64,000 bases of DNA from the NCBI RefSeq assembly GCF_051014445.1, contig NW_027488378.1:2728001-2792000 (forward strand). The letters are read 5' to 3'. Every line of letters starts with the position of its first letter. Positions within the stretch are counted from its first letter, which is position 1. The stretch is from Colletes latitarsis (taxonomy: Eukaryota; Arthropoda; Insecta; Hymenoptera; Colletidae). The position numbers and the translations under genes were made by a program. A model generated the notes under the pieces. That model was not told the DNA's origin and ran no database searches. It saw nothing but the letters and a program-made list of their open reading frames with translations. Shown in pieces: positions 41,916 to 52,200 of this stretch.

Positions 41916-44900
41916 TCATCCGCCACGCCGAGGCGGCCGCCCGCGACGCCTCGCGACCGGGCGACGACCTCGGGCCACCGCACGAGCGCGAGCTTCAGTG
42001 CGCCGCTGAAGCTCGCGCTCCCTCCCCGCGGCCTCCTTCTGCAACATTACGTTCTCGCAGAAGGAGGCCACGGCCCTCCACTTCTCCTCGCTGCCGAGCA
42101 TGGCGCGCACCACGCCCGGCAGCGAGACATCCCGCCCGACGACGCCGACCAGGACACGGCGCTCCCCCTCCCACGCGGGGCATACCTCCAGGGTATGATC
42201 CGCCGTGTCCTGCTCAGCGTCGCAGTGGCAGCAACGCGCCGTCGGCTCCTTCCCTATCCGGCACAGGTATCTTCCGAAGCTGCCATGCCCGGAAAATACC
42301 TGTGCCATCCGGTAGGTGAGGCTGCCATGGCCTCTGTCCAGCCACTCCTTCAGGAGTGGCCGAACCGCCCCGACAGTCCGGTGCCCCGCGGTTGGCAGAG
42401 CCAGCCGCTCCTGCCACGCGAGCAACACGGACTGCCGGGCCTGGCGCTTCAAATCGCCCCAAGCAGGTTCCTGCCCGCCCGGGACCGCCGCCACCCCCGC
42501 GCGACGGTCGACGCGGTGCCGGTACATCACCGCGTGCGACCGCGCGAGCAGGTCCATGGGCGGCATCCCCGCTAGAACCGTCGCCGCCTCATGTGACATG
42601 GTCCGATACCCGCGGACGACCCTGAGCGCCATGCGCCTCTGCACCCGACGCAGCATAGTCATGCTGCGCCGGGAGGCAGCCAGGTCGTCCGCCCAGACGG
42701 GGGCCCCGTATAGGGCCACCGACTGGACCATTGCCACATAGAGGCGACGAACTCGGCCCGCCGGGCCCCCCAGGTTGGGCAGGATCCGGCCCAGACCCGC
42801 AACCATCCTTTCCAACCGGGGGACCAGGCAGCGGAAATGCTCCTCGAAACGCCAGTGGCTATCGAGGATCAGCCCTAGATACCTGATCTGGGGCTTCACC
42901 TCGATGTCAGCCCCACCCACCCGGATCAGAGGGGGTGGCGGATCCTGCCGAGGTGAATGAAACGCAATCACCTCGGTCTTATGGACCGCCACCGTCATCC
43001 CCATCCCCCTGATCCGGTCGACGACGCGTTGCGACCCCTCCTCCGCGCGACGCATGGCCCTCCCCCAGTGCGCCCCGACGGCCAGCACCAGTGTGTCATC
43101 CGCATAACACACCGTGCTGACGCCGTCGGGGAGGCCGGCCCGCAACACCGAGTCGTACGCGATGTTCCACAGGAGTGGCCCGAGGACCGACCCCTGCGGA
43201 ACACCGCAGTACACCTCCCTCCGCATATCACCATCCCGGCCCGGATACTCGATCCACCTGCCGCGGAGATAATCCCCGACGACCGCCCTGAGACAAGGGG
43301 GGACCCGATGATATTCGAGTCCCCTCCTTATCTCTTCCCAGGGGAGGGTGTTAAAGGCATTGGCAATATCCAAGGATATTGCCAATGCCACCCCTCCCCG
43401 GGAGACGGCCGCCCCCGAGAGGGCCCTCACACGACCTATCGCGTCGATAGTCGATCGGCCCCCCCGGAAACCGAACTGGCAGTCGGCCAGACCGGGATCA
43501 CCCCGCGACAGGTGCTCGACGAGGCGGGCAGCAATCACCCGCTCGAAGAGCTTGCCCACCTCGTCGAGGAGACAAATGGGCCGGTATGCGGAGGGAGACT
43601 CCGCGGGCCGACCCTCCTTCCGGAGGAGGACCAACCTCGCCACCTTCCAACTGGGGGGGAATCGCCCGTCCCTCAGGCAGCGGTCGAACAACCGCCTGAG
43701 GTCGGCCCCAAGGACGCCCTGGGTCAAGACCCAAACCCGGCCGGGCACACCATCCGGACCCGGGGCCGTGTTACGAACCCCGAGCCGTCTGATGGCCGCT
43801 GCCAGCTCCTCCTGCGTGACCCCCAGCTCGGCCGTCCACTCCACTCGGACAGCCGCCGCCGCCGGAGGACGCGGTCCCCTCTCCCCAATTGGGAAGAGTG
43901 TATTGACCACGTCCTCCAGCAGCCGGGGGTCAAGACCCTCGGTGACGGGGGGCGCCCACGGGCGGAGCTTATTCAGCACCACCTTATATGGGCGCCCCCA
44001 TGGATCGTCGTCAAGGGTCTGGAGGAGCTCCTTCCATGCCCGGGTCTTGGCCCGTTTGATGGCGACCTGCAGAGCAACCCGCGCCACGCGGTATGCTCCA
44101 TACAGGTCATCAGCTGCCCTCGCTCGCGCCACGCCGTCGCCTGTACGTTGACGACGGCGCGCGCGGGTGTACTGGCGTCGGGCGCGGACAGTCGCGACTC
44201 GCAACTCCGCGATCGCGTCCGACCACCAGTACACCGCCCGGCGAGGAGAAGCCCGCCCGACCCGAGGCATCGCCGCGTCGCAAATACCCGCGACCAATGC
44301 TCCGAGCCGGGCGACCTCCTCCTCTATGCTCGGCAACTCGGCCGCTCCCTGCGGCCAAGTTGCAGCGAGGGCAGCTGCCATCAGGGCGTCCTTGTCCAGG
44401 CGCCGAAGCGCCCAGCGGCGTGGTGGGGTGCCACGCAGGCGGCCGTGTCGGGATGCACTCGCGGCGGCAGAGACCTCCATCCGGATGTACCGGTGATCGG
44501 AGAGTGTCTCTGCCCCCTCGACCACGTGCCAACCCGACACCATGCGCACGGCGTTGGGGGTCGCGAATCCAACATCCACGATGGACCCCCCATATCGCCG
44601 CACGCATGTGTGCTCCGACCCCCGGTTCAATACCCGGAGGTCGAGCCCCGCCGCCCAATCGCCCAGGATCCCGCCGCGAACGGAGGTCCTGGGGGATCCC
44701 CGAGCCACCGACTTGGCATTAAAATCCCCCAGGACCAGCACCGGCCGGGCCGCGTAGCGCTGCACGCATGCCGCGACCTCGGCCAAGTACAGCTCGAACG
44801 CAGCGTGACCGCTACGGGGCGAAATGTAGCACCCCACCACAGCGACTCCCCCCCCCAGTCCACGGCGACGAATCCCCGACCGCGCTCCAACAAGGAGAAC

Positions 44901-45100
44901 GGTGGGGACCCGTCGCCCCCTCCCCATACCGTCGCCACCAAGCCGTCCGCGTCGCCCACCCAATGAGGGTGATCAGGGACGCGGTACGGCTCGGCGGCGA
45001 CCGCCAGGCCAACCCCCCACTCCGCGAGGACTTGGGACATCAAGTCCTGTGCCGCGCGGCGGTGGTTGAGGTTGGCCTGGAGGAGGAGGCGGGGCGGCAT
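41916..45100 (-). pseudogene. Element A ORF2: endonuclease/reverse transcriptase, frameshifted
   Basis: Same protein as element B's ORF2. The start (complement of 45098-45100) and the first residues, including QANLNH and AEPY, are intact. A run of nine C at 44848-44856 on the plus strand, against seven in B, shifts the frame by two after about residue 84, inside the endonuclease. The downstream frame then stays open to 41916 and keeps GDFNAK, SDHR, LDIANAF, YADD and the C-terminal CCHC motif. As read, the N-terminal part would end in a short out-of-frame tail of about 157 residues in total, and the RT domain would not be fused to it. The tract is a homopolymer, so an assembly or sequencing error is a fair alternative. 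No other internal stop was seen. Confidence 0.88.
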
Positions 45101-45103
45101 TAA

Positions 45104-45360
45104 TTAATGGCCGCGCCAGCCTCCTCCCGGCCGTCCGTCCCCGTAGCACCGTCCACCTCCATGGAGGACGATGCCACCGCCCTCGGCACCGGAGCCGGTG
45201 CAGCCCGCCTCTTCCTCTCCTTCCGGGGGGGGGGGGGGAGCACTTCTTGCTCCCCACCCTGTGATCGGCTGGCCTCCCCATGTCCGCACACAGCGGGCAG
45301 TGGGGGGCCGCCGAGCACTGGCTCGCACGGTGCTCTTTGGCACCGCAGCGGTAACACTGA
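45104..45360 (-). pseudogene. Element A ORF1 fragment (Gag-like C-terminus)
   Basis: Only the C-terminal end of ORF1 remains, starting at the second CCHC knuckle (C-Y-R-C-G-A-K-E-H). It then passes the third knuckle and reaches the stop three bases before the ORF2 start. The plus-strand run of 14 G at 45225-45238 replaces C9-T-C3 of element B, a net gain of one base, so the last part is also out of frame compared with B. With no promoter-proximal region and no start, this is a dead fragment created by 5' truncation. Confidence 0.85.
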
Positions 45361-45374
45361 CATCTGGCCCATGC
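45361..45374. repeat. Target-site duplication of element A, right copy
   Basis: CATCTGGCCCATGC directly abuts the truncated 5' end of element A and matches the left copy at 41356-41369 except for one base. Confidence 0.8.
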
Positions 45375-46959
45375 TTTCGCATTTTTCGCATACATGTTAG
45401 CCAGATCCTGGCCTTTTCTGGTTTGGATCACGTAGTAATGTGGTACCACACTGAAACAGCGAGTTAATCCTGGATTCAATCTATATTTTAGAGGATAACA
45501 GCGGTGAGGTCAGGGTTGGGTCTGGTATTTGCCATCGCCTGCCTCATACTTTCGCATTTTTCGCATACTTGTTGGCCAGATCCATGGCGTTTTCTGGTTT
45601 GGATCACGTAGTAATGTGGTACCACACTGAAACTGTGAGCTAATCCTGCATTCGATCTATATACTAGAGGGTAACACCGGTTAGGTCAGGGTTAGGCCTG
45701 GTATTTGCCATCAACTGGCTCATATTTTCGCATTTTTCGCATACTTGTTGGCCAGATCCAGGGCGTTTTCTGGGTTGGACAACGTAGTAATGTGGCCCCA
45801 CACTCCAACAGTGAGTTAAACCTGGATTCAATCTATATTTTAGAGGATAACACCGGTTATGTCAGGGTTAGGCCTGGTATTTGCCATCATCCTGCTCATA
45901 CTTTCGCATTTTTCGCATACTTGTTGGCCAGATCCTGGGCGTTTTCTGGTTTGCATCACGTAGTAATATGGTACCACACTGAAACTGTGAGCTAATCCTG
46001 TATTCGATCTATATATTAGAGGGTAACACAGGTTAGGTCAGGGTTAGGCCTGGCATTTGCCATCATCAGGCTCATACTTTCGCATTTTTCGCATACTTGT
46101 TGGCCAGATACTGGGCGTTTCCTGGTTTGGATCACGTAGTAATGTGGTACCACACAGCCACATGAGTTAAACCTGGATTCAATCTATATGTTAGAGGATA
46201 ACACCGGTTAGGTCAGGGTTAGGTCTGGTATTTGCCATCATCTGGCTCATACTTTCGCATTTTTCGCATACATGTTAGCCAGATCCTGGCCTTTTCTGGT
46301 TTGGATCACGTAGTAATGTGGTACCACACTGAAACAGCGAGTTAATCCTGGATTCAATCTATATTTTAGAGGATAACAGCGGTGAGGTCAGGGTTGGGTC
46401 TGGTATTTGCCATCGCCTGCCTCATACTTTCGCATTTTTCGCATACTTGTTGGCCAGATCCATGGCGTTTTCTGGTTTGGATCACGTAGTAATGTGGTAC
46501 CACACTGAAACTGTGAGCTAATCCTGCGTTCGATCTATATATTAGAGGGTAACACCGGTTAGGTCAGGGTTAGGCCTGGCATTTGCCATCAACTGGCTCA
46601 TATTTTCGCATTTTTCGCATACTTGTTGGCCAGATACTGGGCGTTTTCAGGTTTGGTTCACGTAGTAATGTGGTACCACACAGCCACATGAGTTAAACCT
46701 GGATTCAATCTATATTTTAGAGGATATCACCGGTTAGGTCTGGTATTTGCCATCATCTGGCTCATACTTTCGCATTCTTCACCTACTTGTTGGCCAGATA
46801 CTGGGCGTATTCTGGGTTGGATCACGTAGTAATGTGGCACCACACTGAAACAGTGAGTTAATCCTGGATTCGATCTATGTATTAGAGGGTAACACCGGTT
46901 AGGTTTGTGTTAGGTCTGCTATTTGCCATCATCTGGCTCATACTTTCGCATTTTTCGCA
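45375..46959 (+). repeat. 176-bp satellite, segment between the two elements
   Basis: About nine monomers in the same orientation as the rest of the array. A stretch of four to five monomers is repeated: the CATACATGTTAGCCAGATCC variant near 45388 recurs near 46268, an offset of 880 bp, exactly five monomers. From about 46620 the sequence switches to the series also found at 39650 onwards. No gene is seen. Confidence 0.92.
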
Positions 46960-46972
46960 TACTTGTTGGCCT
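46960..46972. repeat. Target-site duplication of element B, left copy
   Basis: TACTTGTTGGCC plus a shared T precedes the first unique base of element B. The same 12-13 bases follow the A-tail at 52970-52982. The paralogous empty site near 39990-40002 has the sequence once, confirming the duplication. Confidence 0.88.
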
Positions 46973-47356
46973 TCCCTCAGGGGCTGCCAGCCTTTCAGCT
47001 GCAGTACGGGCTTAACGAACCCGGGGTACCCGAGTCATACACACACCGTAAGCCTCCTGTTGGTCGTCACAACGACCCATTCACAATTCCCTATTGGTTT
47101 TGTGAATGGTACGTGACGGCAGGAGGAACGGGGGTCTTGGCTTAACCGCCTGGGCCACGAGTATGGCGACTCTATAAAATCGCCCTCCAATCCTAAGCTA
47201 TGGTGCGCGGCGATGGGATGCATGGTTGGGGGAGAAGGCCCAATCCCAAGCGACCACCTCCGGGGAACCTGCCGAACCCCCGGAGTATTAGGCTTACCCG
47301 GGTAAGGCGGCTCTGCCCGGGCGGACCTTTTCTTCCGACCTGCTCGTGGGAATATT
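46973..47356 (+). other. 5' UTR of element B
   Basis: 384 nt precede the ORF1 start. At least six upstream ATGs occur (47106, 47163, 47200, 47213, 47218, 47222), so simple scanning would not reach ORF1 efficiently. It contains a long imperfect hairpin at 47053-47126, the 14-bp palindrome CTTACCCGGGTAAG at 47293-47306, and a TATAAAA string at 47173-47179. Elements of this type normally use an internal promoter near the 5' end; none is identified here with confidence. Confidence 0.7.
47053..47126 (+). promoter_or_regulatory. Long imperfect hairpin in the 5' UTR
   Basis: Three nested stems pair in order: CCTCCTG (47053) with CAGGAGG (47120), GTCAC (47066) with GTGAC (47113), and CCATTCACAA (47077-47086) with TTGTGAATGG (47100-47109), around a 13-nt loop. 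Nested pairing on both sides suggests a folded RNA element, perhaps for translation or RNP assembly. The function is inference. Confidence 0.5.
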
Positions 47357-49231
47357 ATGGAGTTCAATATTAAAACGGGGATGGGACGGGGTAAGTCAGA
47401 GGGGGAGCACGAAGGCGGTGTTGGGACTGGAGTGACGGCGCTCGCGCCGCCTCCAGCGCCTGGCCCGGCTTCGTGGAAGGTGGAGGAGGACGACGAGACT
47501 GCGTCAGTCTCGTCCTTCTCCTCCACCAGGAGCCTCAGAGGCTCTAAGAGGAAGAGGGCGGGGCAGGCCGTCGTCGAGGTGGGCGGGGCGATGAGCCCGT
47601 CGGTGAGGCTGAGTTGCCTCAGGGACGAGGTGACCGAGGAGATATCGGAGAGGATCTCCTCGTCCCTGAGGCGGGTGGAGAAAGTCGCCGCTGCCTGCGC
47701 CTTTAAGGGGCAGAAAAGCGGTGGCGCGGAGGCCCTGAAGGCCGCGGCGGAGGAAATGAGGGAGGCGGCGCGGGAGCTCAGAGGGCGGAACGCCCGTCTG
47801 CAGCTCCTGTTGGAGGAGGAGCGACAGGGGAGGAGGAGGGCAGAGGCGCTGTGGAACAGCGCGGCCCTCCCTCCCATCCTCCCTCCTCCTCCACCGCCGC
47901 GTCCCTCGGCGGAGTTAAATAAGCGGAGTGCGGCGGCAGTGGTGCGGGGCACCGCGGGCCCCTCCACCCGCACTCCGCCCGTGAAGAAGTCCCCGTCCTC
48001 CTCAGAAGACGATCTTCTGAGGAGGATTGCGGACATGATTGAAGGCAAGCTGGCCGCCTTCCGGGAGGAGCTCCTCGCCGGAAGAGCGGTCAGCAGGAAG
48101 GCGGTGCCTCCCCGACCTGTTCCGGTACAGTCGGGGAAGGCAAAGAAGGGCGGAGTGAAGGCTCCGCCCAGCGTTGCGGCACCAGGGCCCCGGGTCGCGA
48201 CCCCCAAGGGGGGTGGTGTACCCGTGGTCGCGGTGGTCGCGTCCTCCACAGCACCCTCCCAAGGGGGGGTGGCGTGGAGTGAGGTGGTGGGGCGGAAGGC
48301 GAAGCGGGCGGCGAGGAAGGCCTCGCAACCGCAGCCTCCGCCTCCGCCGGCGGCGGCCAAGGTAAAGGCCGCGAAGGTCGGGAAGGCACGACCAGGTCGT
48401 CCCCCAAAAACGGCAGCGGTGACGCTGACCGTTGCGCAGGGGGGCGACCTGACCCTCGCGGAGGCAATGCGGCTCGCCAGGGAGAATATCTCCCTGGAAG
48501 AGCTGGGCATCGCCTCCGTGAGGGCGAAGAGGGCCGTGACCGGGGGTCTCTTGCTGGAGATCCCCGGTGCAGAAGGCGGCGCGAAGGCGGATCGTCTCGC
48601 CCAGAGGCTCCGGGAGCAGCTGGGCGAGCGAGGTGTCCGGGTCGCCCGGCCCACGAAGCGCACGGAGATGCGCGTTTGTGGGCTGGACGACTCGGTCAGC
48701 GCACAGGATGTGTCCCGTGCCCTTGCGAGGGCGGGGGACTGTCCTGTGGAGGACCTGCGGATCGGAGAGATCCGCAGGTCGCCCTCCGGCCTCGGGTCGG
48801 TGTGGGCCCGGTGCCCCCTCTCCGCCGCCCGTAAGGTGGCGGAATCCGGGAGGGTGTTGGTGGGGTGGGTTTCGGCGCGAGTGGAAATCCTCGCGCCGCG
48901 CCCGCTCCAGTGTCACCGCTGCCTCGAATTGGGGCACGTGAGGCAGTGGTGCACCTCGCCGGTGGACCGCAGCGGTCAGTGTTACCGCTGCGGTGCCAAA
49001 GAGCACCGTGCGAGCCAGTGCTCGGCGGCCCCCCACTGCCCGCTGTGTGCGGACATGGGGAGGCCAGCCGATCACAGGGTGGGGAGCAAGAAGTGCTCCC
49101 CCCCCCTCCCGGAAGGAGAGGAAGAGGCGGGCTGCACCGGCTCCGGTGCCGAGGGCGGTGGCATCGTCCTCCATGGAGGTGGACGGTGCTACGGGGACGG
49201 ACGGCCGGGAGGAGGCTGGCGCGGCCATTAA
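47357..49231 (+). CDS. ORF1: Gag-like RNA-binding protein with three zinc knuckles
   Basis: A 624-residue protein expected to coat the element RNA and form the RNP used for insertion. The start has a good context (A at -3, G at +4). Residues 1-80 are low complexity with a basic KRKR stretch near 64-67, a possible nuclear signal. Residues about 83-166 are rich in E, R, A and L and look like a coiled coil. A Pro-rich and Lys-rich linker follows. A folded domain precedes the knuckles and ends in a VGWVSAR-type segment typical of insect R1-group and jockey-like Gag proteins. Knuckles are C519-x2-C-x4-H-x4-C532, C542-x2-C-x4-H-x4-C555 and a wider C561-x2-C-x8-H-x6-C580. The stop TAA lies three bases before the ORF2 start, in the same frame. 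No break is visible. Confidence 0.93.
   Translation: MEFNIKTGMGRGKSEGEHEGGVGTGVTALAPPPAPGPASWKVEEDDETASVSSFSSTRSLRGSKRKRAGQAVVEVGGAMSPSVRLSCLRDEVTEEISERISSSLRRVEKVAAACAFKGQKSGGAEALKAAAEEMREAARELRGRNARLQLLLEEERQGRRRAEALWNSAALPPILPPPPPPRPSAELNKRSAAAVVRGTAGPSTRTPPVKKSPSSSEDDLLRRIADMIEGKLAAFREELLAGRAVSRKAVPPRPVPVQSGKAKKGGVKAPPSVAAPGPRVATPKGGGVPVVAVVASSTAPSQGGVAWSEVVGRKAKRAARKASQPQPPPPPAAAKVKAAKVGKARPGRPPKTAAVTLTVAQGGDLTLAEAMRLARENISLEELGIASVRAKRAVTGGLLLEIPGAEGGAKADRLAQRLREQLGERGVRVARPTKRTEMRVCGLDDSVSAQDVSRALARAGDCPVEDLRIGEIRRSPSGLGSVWARCPLSAARKVAESGRVLVGWVSARVEILAPRPLQCHRCLELGHVRQWCTSPVDRSGQCYRCGAKEHRASQCSAAPHCPLCADMGRPADHRVGSKKCSPPLPEGEEEAGCTGSGAEGGGIVLHGGGRCYGDGRPGGGWRGH
47996..48026. repeat. 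14-bp perfect inverted repeat in ORF1
   Basis: TCCTCCTCAGAAGA and its exact reverse complement are separated by only CGA. Other ORF1 hairpins have arms of 14 bp (47617-47630 with 47658-47671), 12 bp (48752-48763 with 48769-48780) and 9 bp (48477-48485 with 48489-48497). Confidence 0.9.
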
Positions 49232-49240
49232 TTAATGCCG
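49221..49240 (+). promoter_or_regulatory. TAATTAATG stop-start junction between ORF1 and ORF2
   Basis: The ORF1 stop TAA (49229-49231) is followed by TTA and then the ORF2 ATG (49235-49237), all in one frame. The 12 bases CATTAATTAATG are a perfect palindrome, flanked by GCGG and CCGC that can pair with one bulged C. SART-type elements are known for translational coupling at a UAAUG overlap; this layout suggests a similar termination-reinitiation step. Element A keeps the same junction. Confidence 0.7.
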
Positions 49241-52200
49241 CCCCGCCTCCTCCTCCAGGCCAACCTCAACCACTGCCGCGCGGCACAGGACTTGATGTCC
49301 CAAGTCCTCGCGGAGTGGGGGGTTGGCCTGGCGGTCGCCGCCGAGCCGTACCGCGTCCCTGATCACCCTCATTGGGTGGGCGACGCGGACGGCTTGGTGG
49401 CGACGGTATGGGGAGGGGGCGACGGGTCCCCACCGTTCTCCTTGTTGGAGCGCGGACGGGGATTCGTCGCCGTGGACTGGGGGGGAGTCGCTGTGGTGGG
49501 GTGCTACATTTCGCCCCGTAGCGGTCACGCTGCGTTTGAGCTGTACTTGGCCGAGGTCGCGGCATGCGTGCAGCGCTGCGCGGCCCGGCCGGTGCTGGTC
49601 CTGGGGGATTTTAATGCCAAGTCGGTGGCTTGGGGATCCCCCAGGACCTCCGTTCGCGGCGGGATCCTGGGCGATTGGGCGGCGGGGCTCGACCTCCGGG
49701 TATTGAACCGGGGGTCGGAGCACACATGCGTGCGGCGATATGGGGGGTCCATCGTGGATGTTGGATTCGCGACCCCCAACGCCGTGCGCATGGTGTCGGG
49801 TTGGCACGTGGTCGCGGGGGCAGAGACACTCTCCGATCACCGGTACATCCGGATGGAGGTCTCTGCCGCCGCGAGTGCATCCCGACACGGCCGCCTGCGT
49901 GGCACCCCACCACGCCGCTGGGCGCTTCGGCGCCTGGACAAGGACGCCCTGATGGCAGCTGCCCTCGCTGCAACTTGGCCGCAGGGAGCGGCCGAGTTGC
50001 CGAGCATAGAGGAGGAGGTCGCCCGGCTCGGAGCATTGGTCGCGGGTATTTGCGACGCGGCGATGCCTCGGGTCGGGCGGGCTTCTCCTCGCCGGGCGGT
50101 GTACTGGTGGTCGGACGCGATCGCGGAGTTGCGAGTCGCGACTGTCCGCGCCCGACGCCAGTACACCCGCGCGCGCCGTCGTCAACGTACAGGCGACGGC
50201 GTGGCGCGAGCGAGGGTAGCTGATGACCTGTATGGAGCATACCGCGTGGCGCGGGTTGCTCTGCAGGTCGCCATCAAACGGGCCAAGACCCGGGCATGGA
50301 AGGAGCTCCTCCAGACCCTTGATGACGATCCATGGGGGCGCCCATATAAGGTGGTGCTGAATAAGCTCCGCCCGTGGGCGCCCCCCGTCACCGAGGGTCT
50401 TGACCCCCGGCTGCTGGAGGACGTGGTCAATACACTCTTCCCAATTGGGGAGAGGGGACCGCGTCCTCCAGCGGTGGCGGCTGTCCCAGTGGAGTGGACG
50501 GCCGAGCTGGGGGTCACGCAGGAGGAGCTGGCAGCGGCCATCAGACGGCTCGGGGTTCGTAACACGGCCCCGGGTCCGGATGGTGTGCCCGGCCGGGTTT
50601 GGGTCTTGACCCAGGGCGTCCTTGGGGCCGACCTCAGGCGGTTGTTCGACCGCTGCCTGAGGGACGGGCGATTCCCCCCCAGTTGGAAGGTGGCGAGGAT
50701 GGTCCTCCTCCGGAAGGAGGGTCGGCCCGCGGAGTCTCCCTCCGCATACCGGCCCATTTGTCTCCTCGACGAGGTGGGCAAGCTCTTCGAGCGGGTGATT
50801 GCTGCCCGCCTCGTCGAGCACCTGTCGCGGGGTGATCCCGGTCTGGCCGACTGCCAGTTCGGTTTCCGGGGGGGCCGATCGACTATCGACGCGATAGGTC
50901 GTGTGAGGGCCCTCTCGAGGGCGGCCGTCTCCCGGGGAGGGGTGGCATTGGCAATATCCTTGGATATTGCCAATGCCTTTAACACCCTCCCCTGGGAAGA
51001 GATAAGGAGGGGACTCGAATATCATCGGGTCCCCCCTTGTCTCAGGGCGGTCGTCGGGGATTATCTCCGCGGCAGGTGGATCGAGTATCCGGGCCGGGAT
51101 GGTGATACGCGGAGGGAGGTGTACTGCGGTGTTCCGCAGGGGTCGGTCCTCGGGCCACTCCTGTGGAACATCGCGTACGACTCGGTGTTGCGGGCCGGCC
51201 TCCCCGACGGCGTCAGCACGGTGTGTTATGCGGATGATACACTGGTGCTGGCCGTCGGGGCGCACTGGGGGAGGGCCATGCGTCGCGCGGAGGAGGGGTC
51301 GCAACGCGTCGTCGACCGGATCAGGGCGATGGGGATGACGGTGGCGGTCCATAAGACCGAGGTGATTGCGTTTCATTCACCTCGGCAGGATCCGCCACCC
51401 CCTCTGATCCGGGTGGGTGGGGCTGACATCGAGGTGAAGCCCCAGATCAGGTATCTAGGGCTGATCCTCGATAGCCACTGGCGTTTCGAGGAGCATTTCC
51501 GCTGCCTGGTCCCCCGGTTGGAAAGGATGGTTGCGGCTCTGGGCCGGATCCTGCCCAACCTGGGGGGCCCGGCGGGCCGAGTTCGTCGCCTCTATGTGGC
51601 AATGGTCCAGTCGGTGGCCCTATACGGGGCCCCCGTCTGGGCGGACGACCTGGCTGCCTCCCGGCGCAGCATGACTATGCTGCGTCGGGTGCAGAGGCGC
51701 ATGGCGCTCAGGGTCGTCCGCGGGTATCGGACCGTGTCACATGAGGCGGCGACGGTTCTAGCGGGGATGCCGCCCATGGACCTGCTCGCGCGATCGCACG
51801 CGGTGATGTACCGGCACCGCGTCGACCGTCGCGCGGGGGTGGGGGCGGTCCCGGGCGGGCAGGAACCTGCTTGGGGCGATTTGAAGCGCCAGGCCCGGCA
51901 GTCCGTGTTGCTCGCGTGGCAGGAGCGGCTGGCTCTGCCAACCGCGGGGCACCGGACTGTCGGGGCGGTTCGGCCACTCCTGAAGGAGTGGCTGGACAGA
52001 GGCCATGGCAGCCTCACCTACCGGATGGCACAGGTATTTTCCGGGCATGGCAGCTTCGGGAGATACCTGTGCCGGATAGGGAAGGAGCCGACGGCGCGTT
52101 GCTGCCACTGCGACGCTGAGCAGGACACGGCGGATCATACCCTGGAGGTATGCCCCGCGTGGGAGGGGGAGCGCCGTGTCCTGGTCGGCGTCGTCGGGCG

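Larger units (their letters stand above)
41370..45360 (-). mobile_element. Element A: 5'-truncated R1-group non-LTR retrotransposon
   Basis: This is a GC-rich insertion in AT-rich satellite. Read on the minus strand it runs from the second zinc knuckle of ORF1 through ORF2 and the 3' UTR to a tail seen here as T30 (41370-41399). It is collinear with element B from B position 48976 to the end and lacks B's first 2.0 kb, the usual result of incomplete reverse transcription. The body is 3961 nt against 3958 in B; the three extra bases are accounted for by two homopolymer expansions. By eye, ORF2 differs from B's at about 15 residues in roughly 1050, so the two copies are closely related. Flanking 14-bp duplications indicate target-primed insertion. 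It should be immobile on its own, since it lacks the 5' region and its ORF2 is frameshifted. Confidence 0.93.

Noticed and set aside
47173..47179. TATAAAA as a TATA box for element B
   Set aside because: It lies about 200 nt inside the element. A promoter there would lose the upstream part at each cycle, and elements of this type normally use TATA-less internal promoters.
47035..49228. 542- and 408-codon frames antisense to ORF1
   Set aside because: Same explanation: GC-rich shadow frames of low-complexity composition opposite a convincing Gag-like ORF.
49232..51376. 714-codon open frame antisense to ORF2, with a matching 669-codon frame over element A (42957-44966)
   Set aside because: In very GC-rich coding DNA the antisense frame often lacks stops. 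The product is rich in P, R, H and G with no recognisable domain, and ORF2 on the other strand has clear catalytic motifs.
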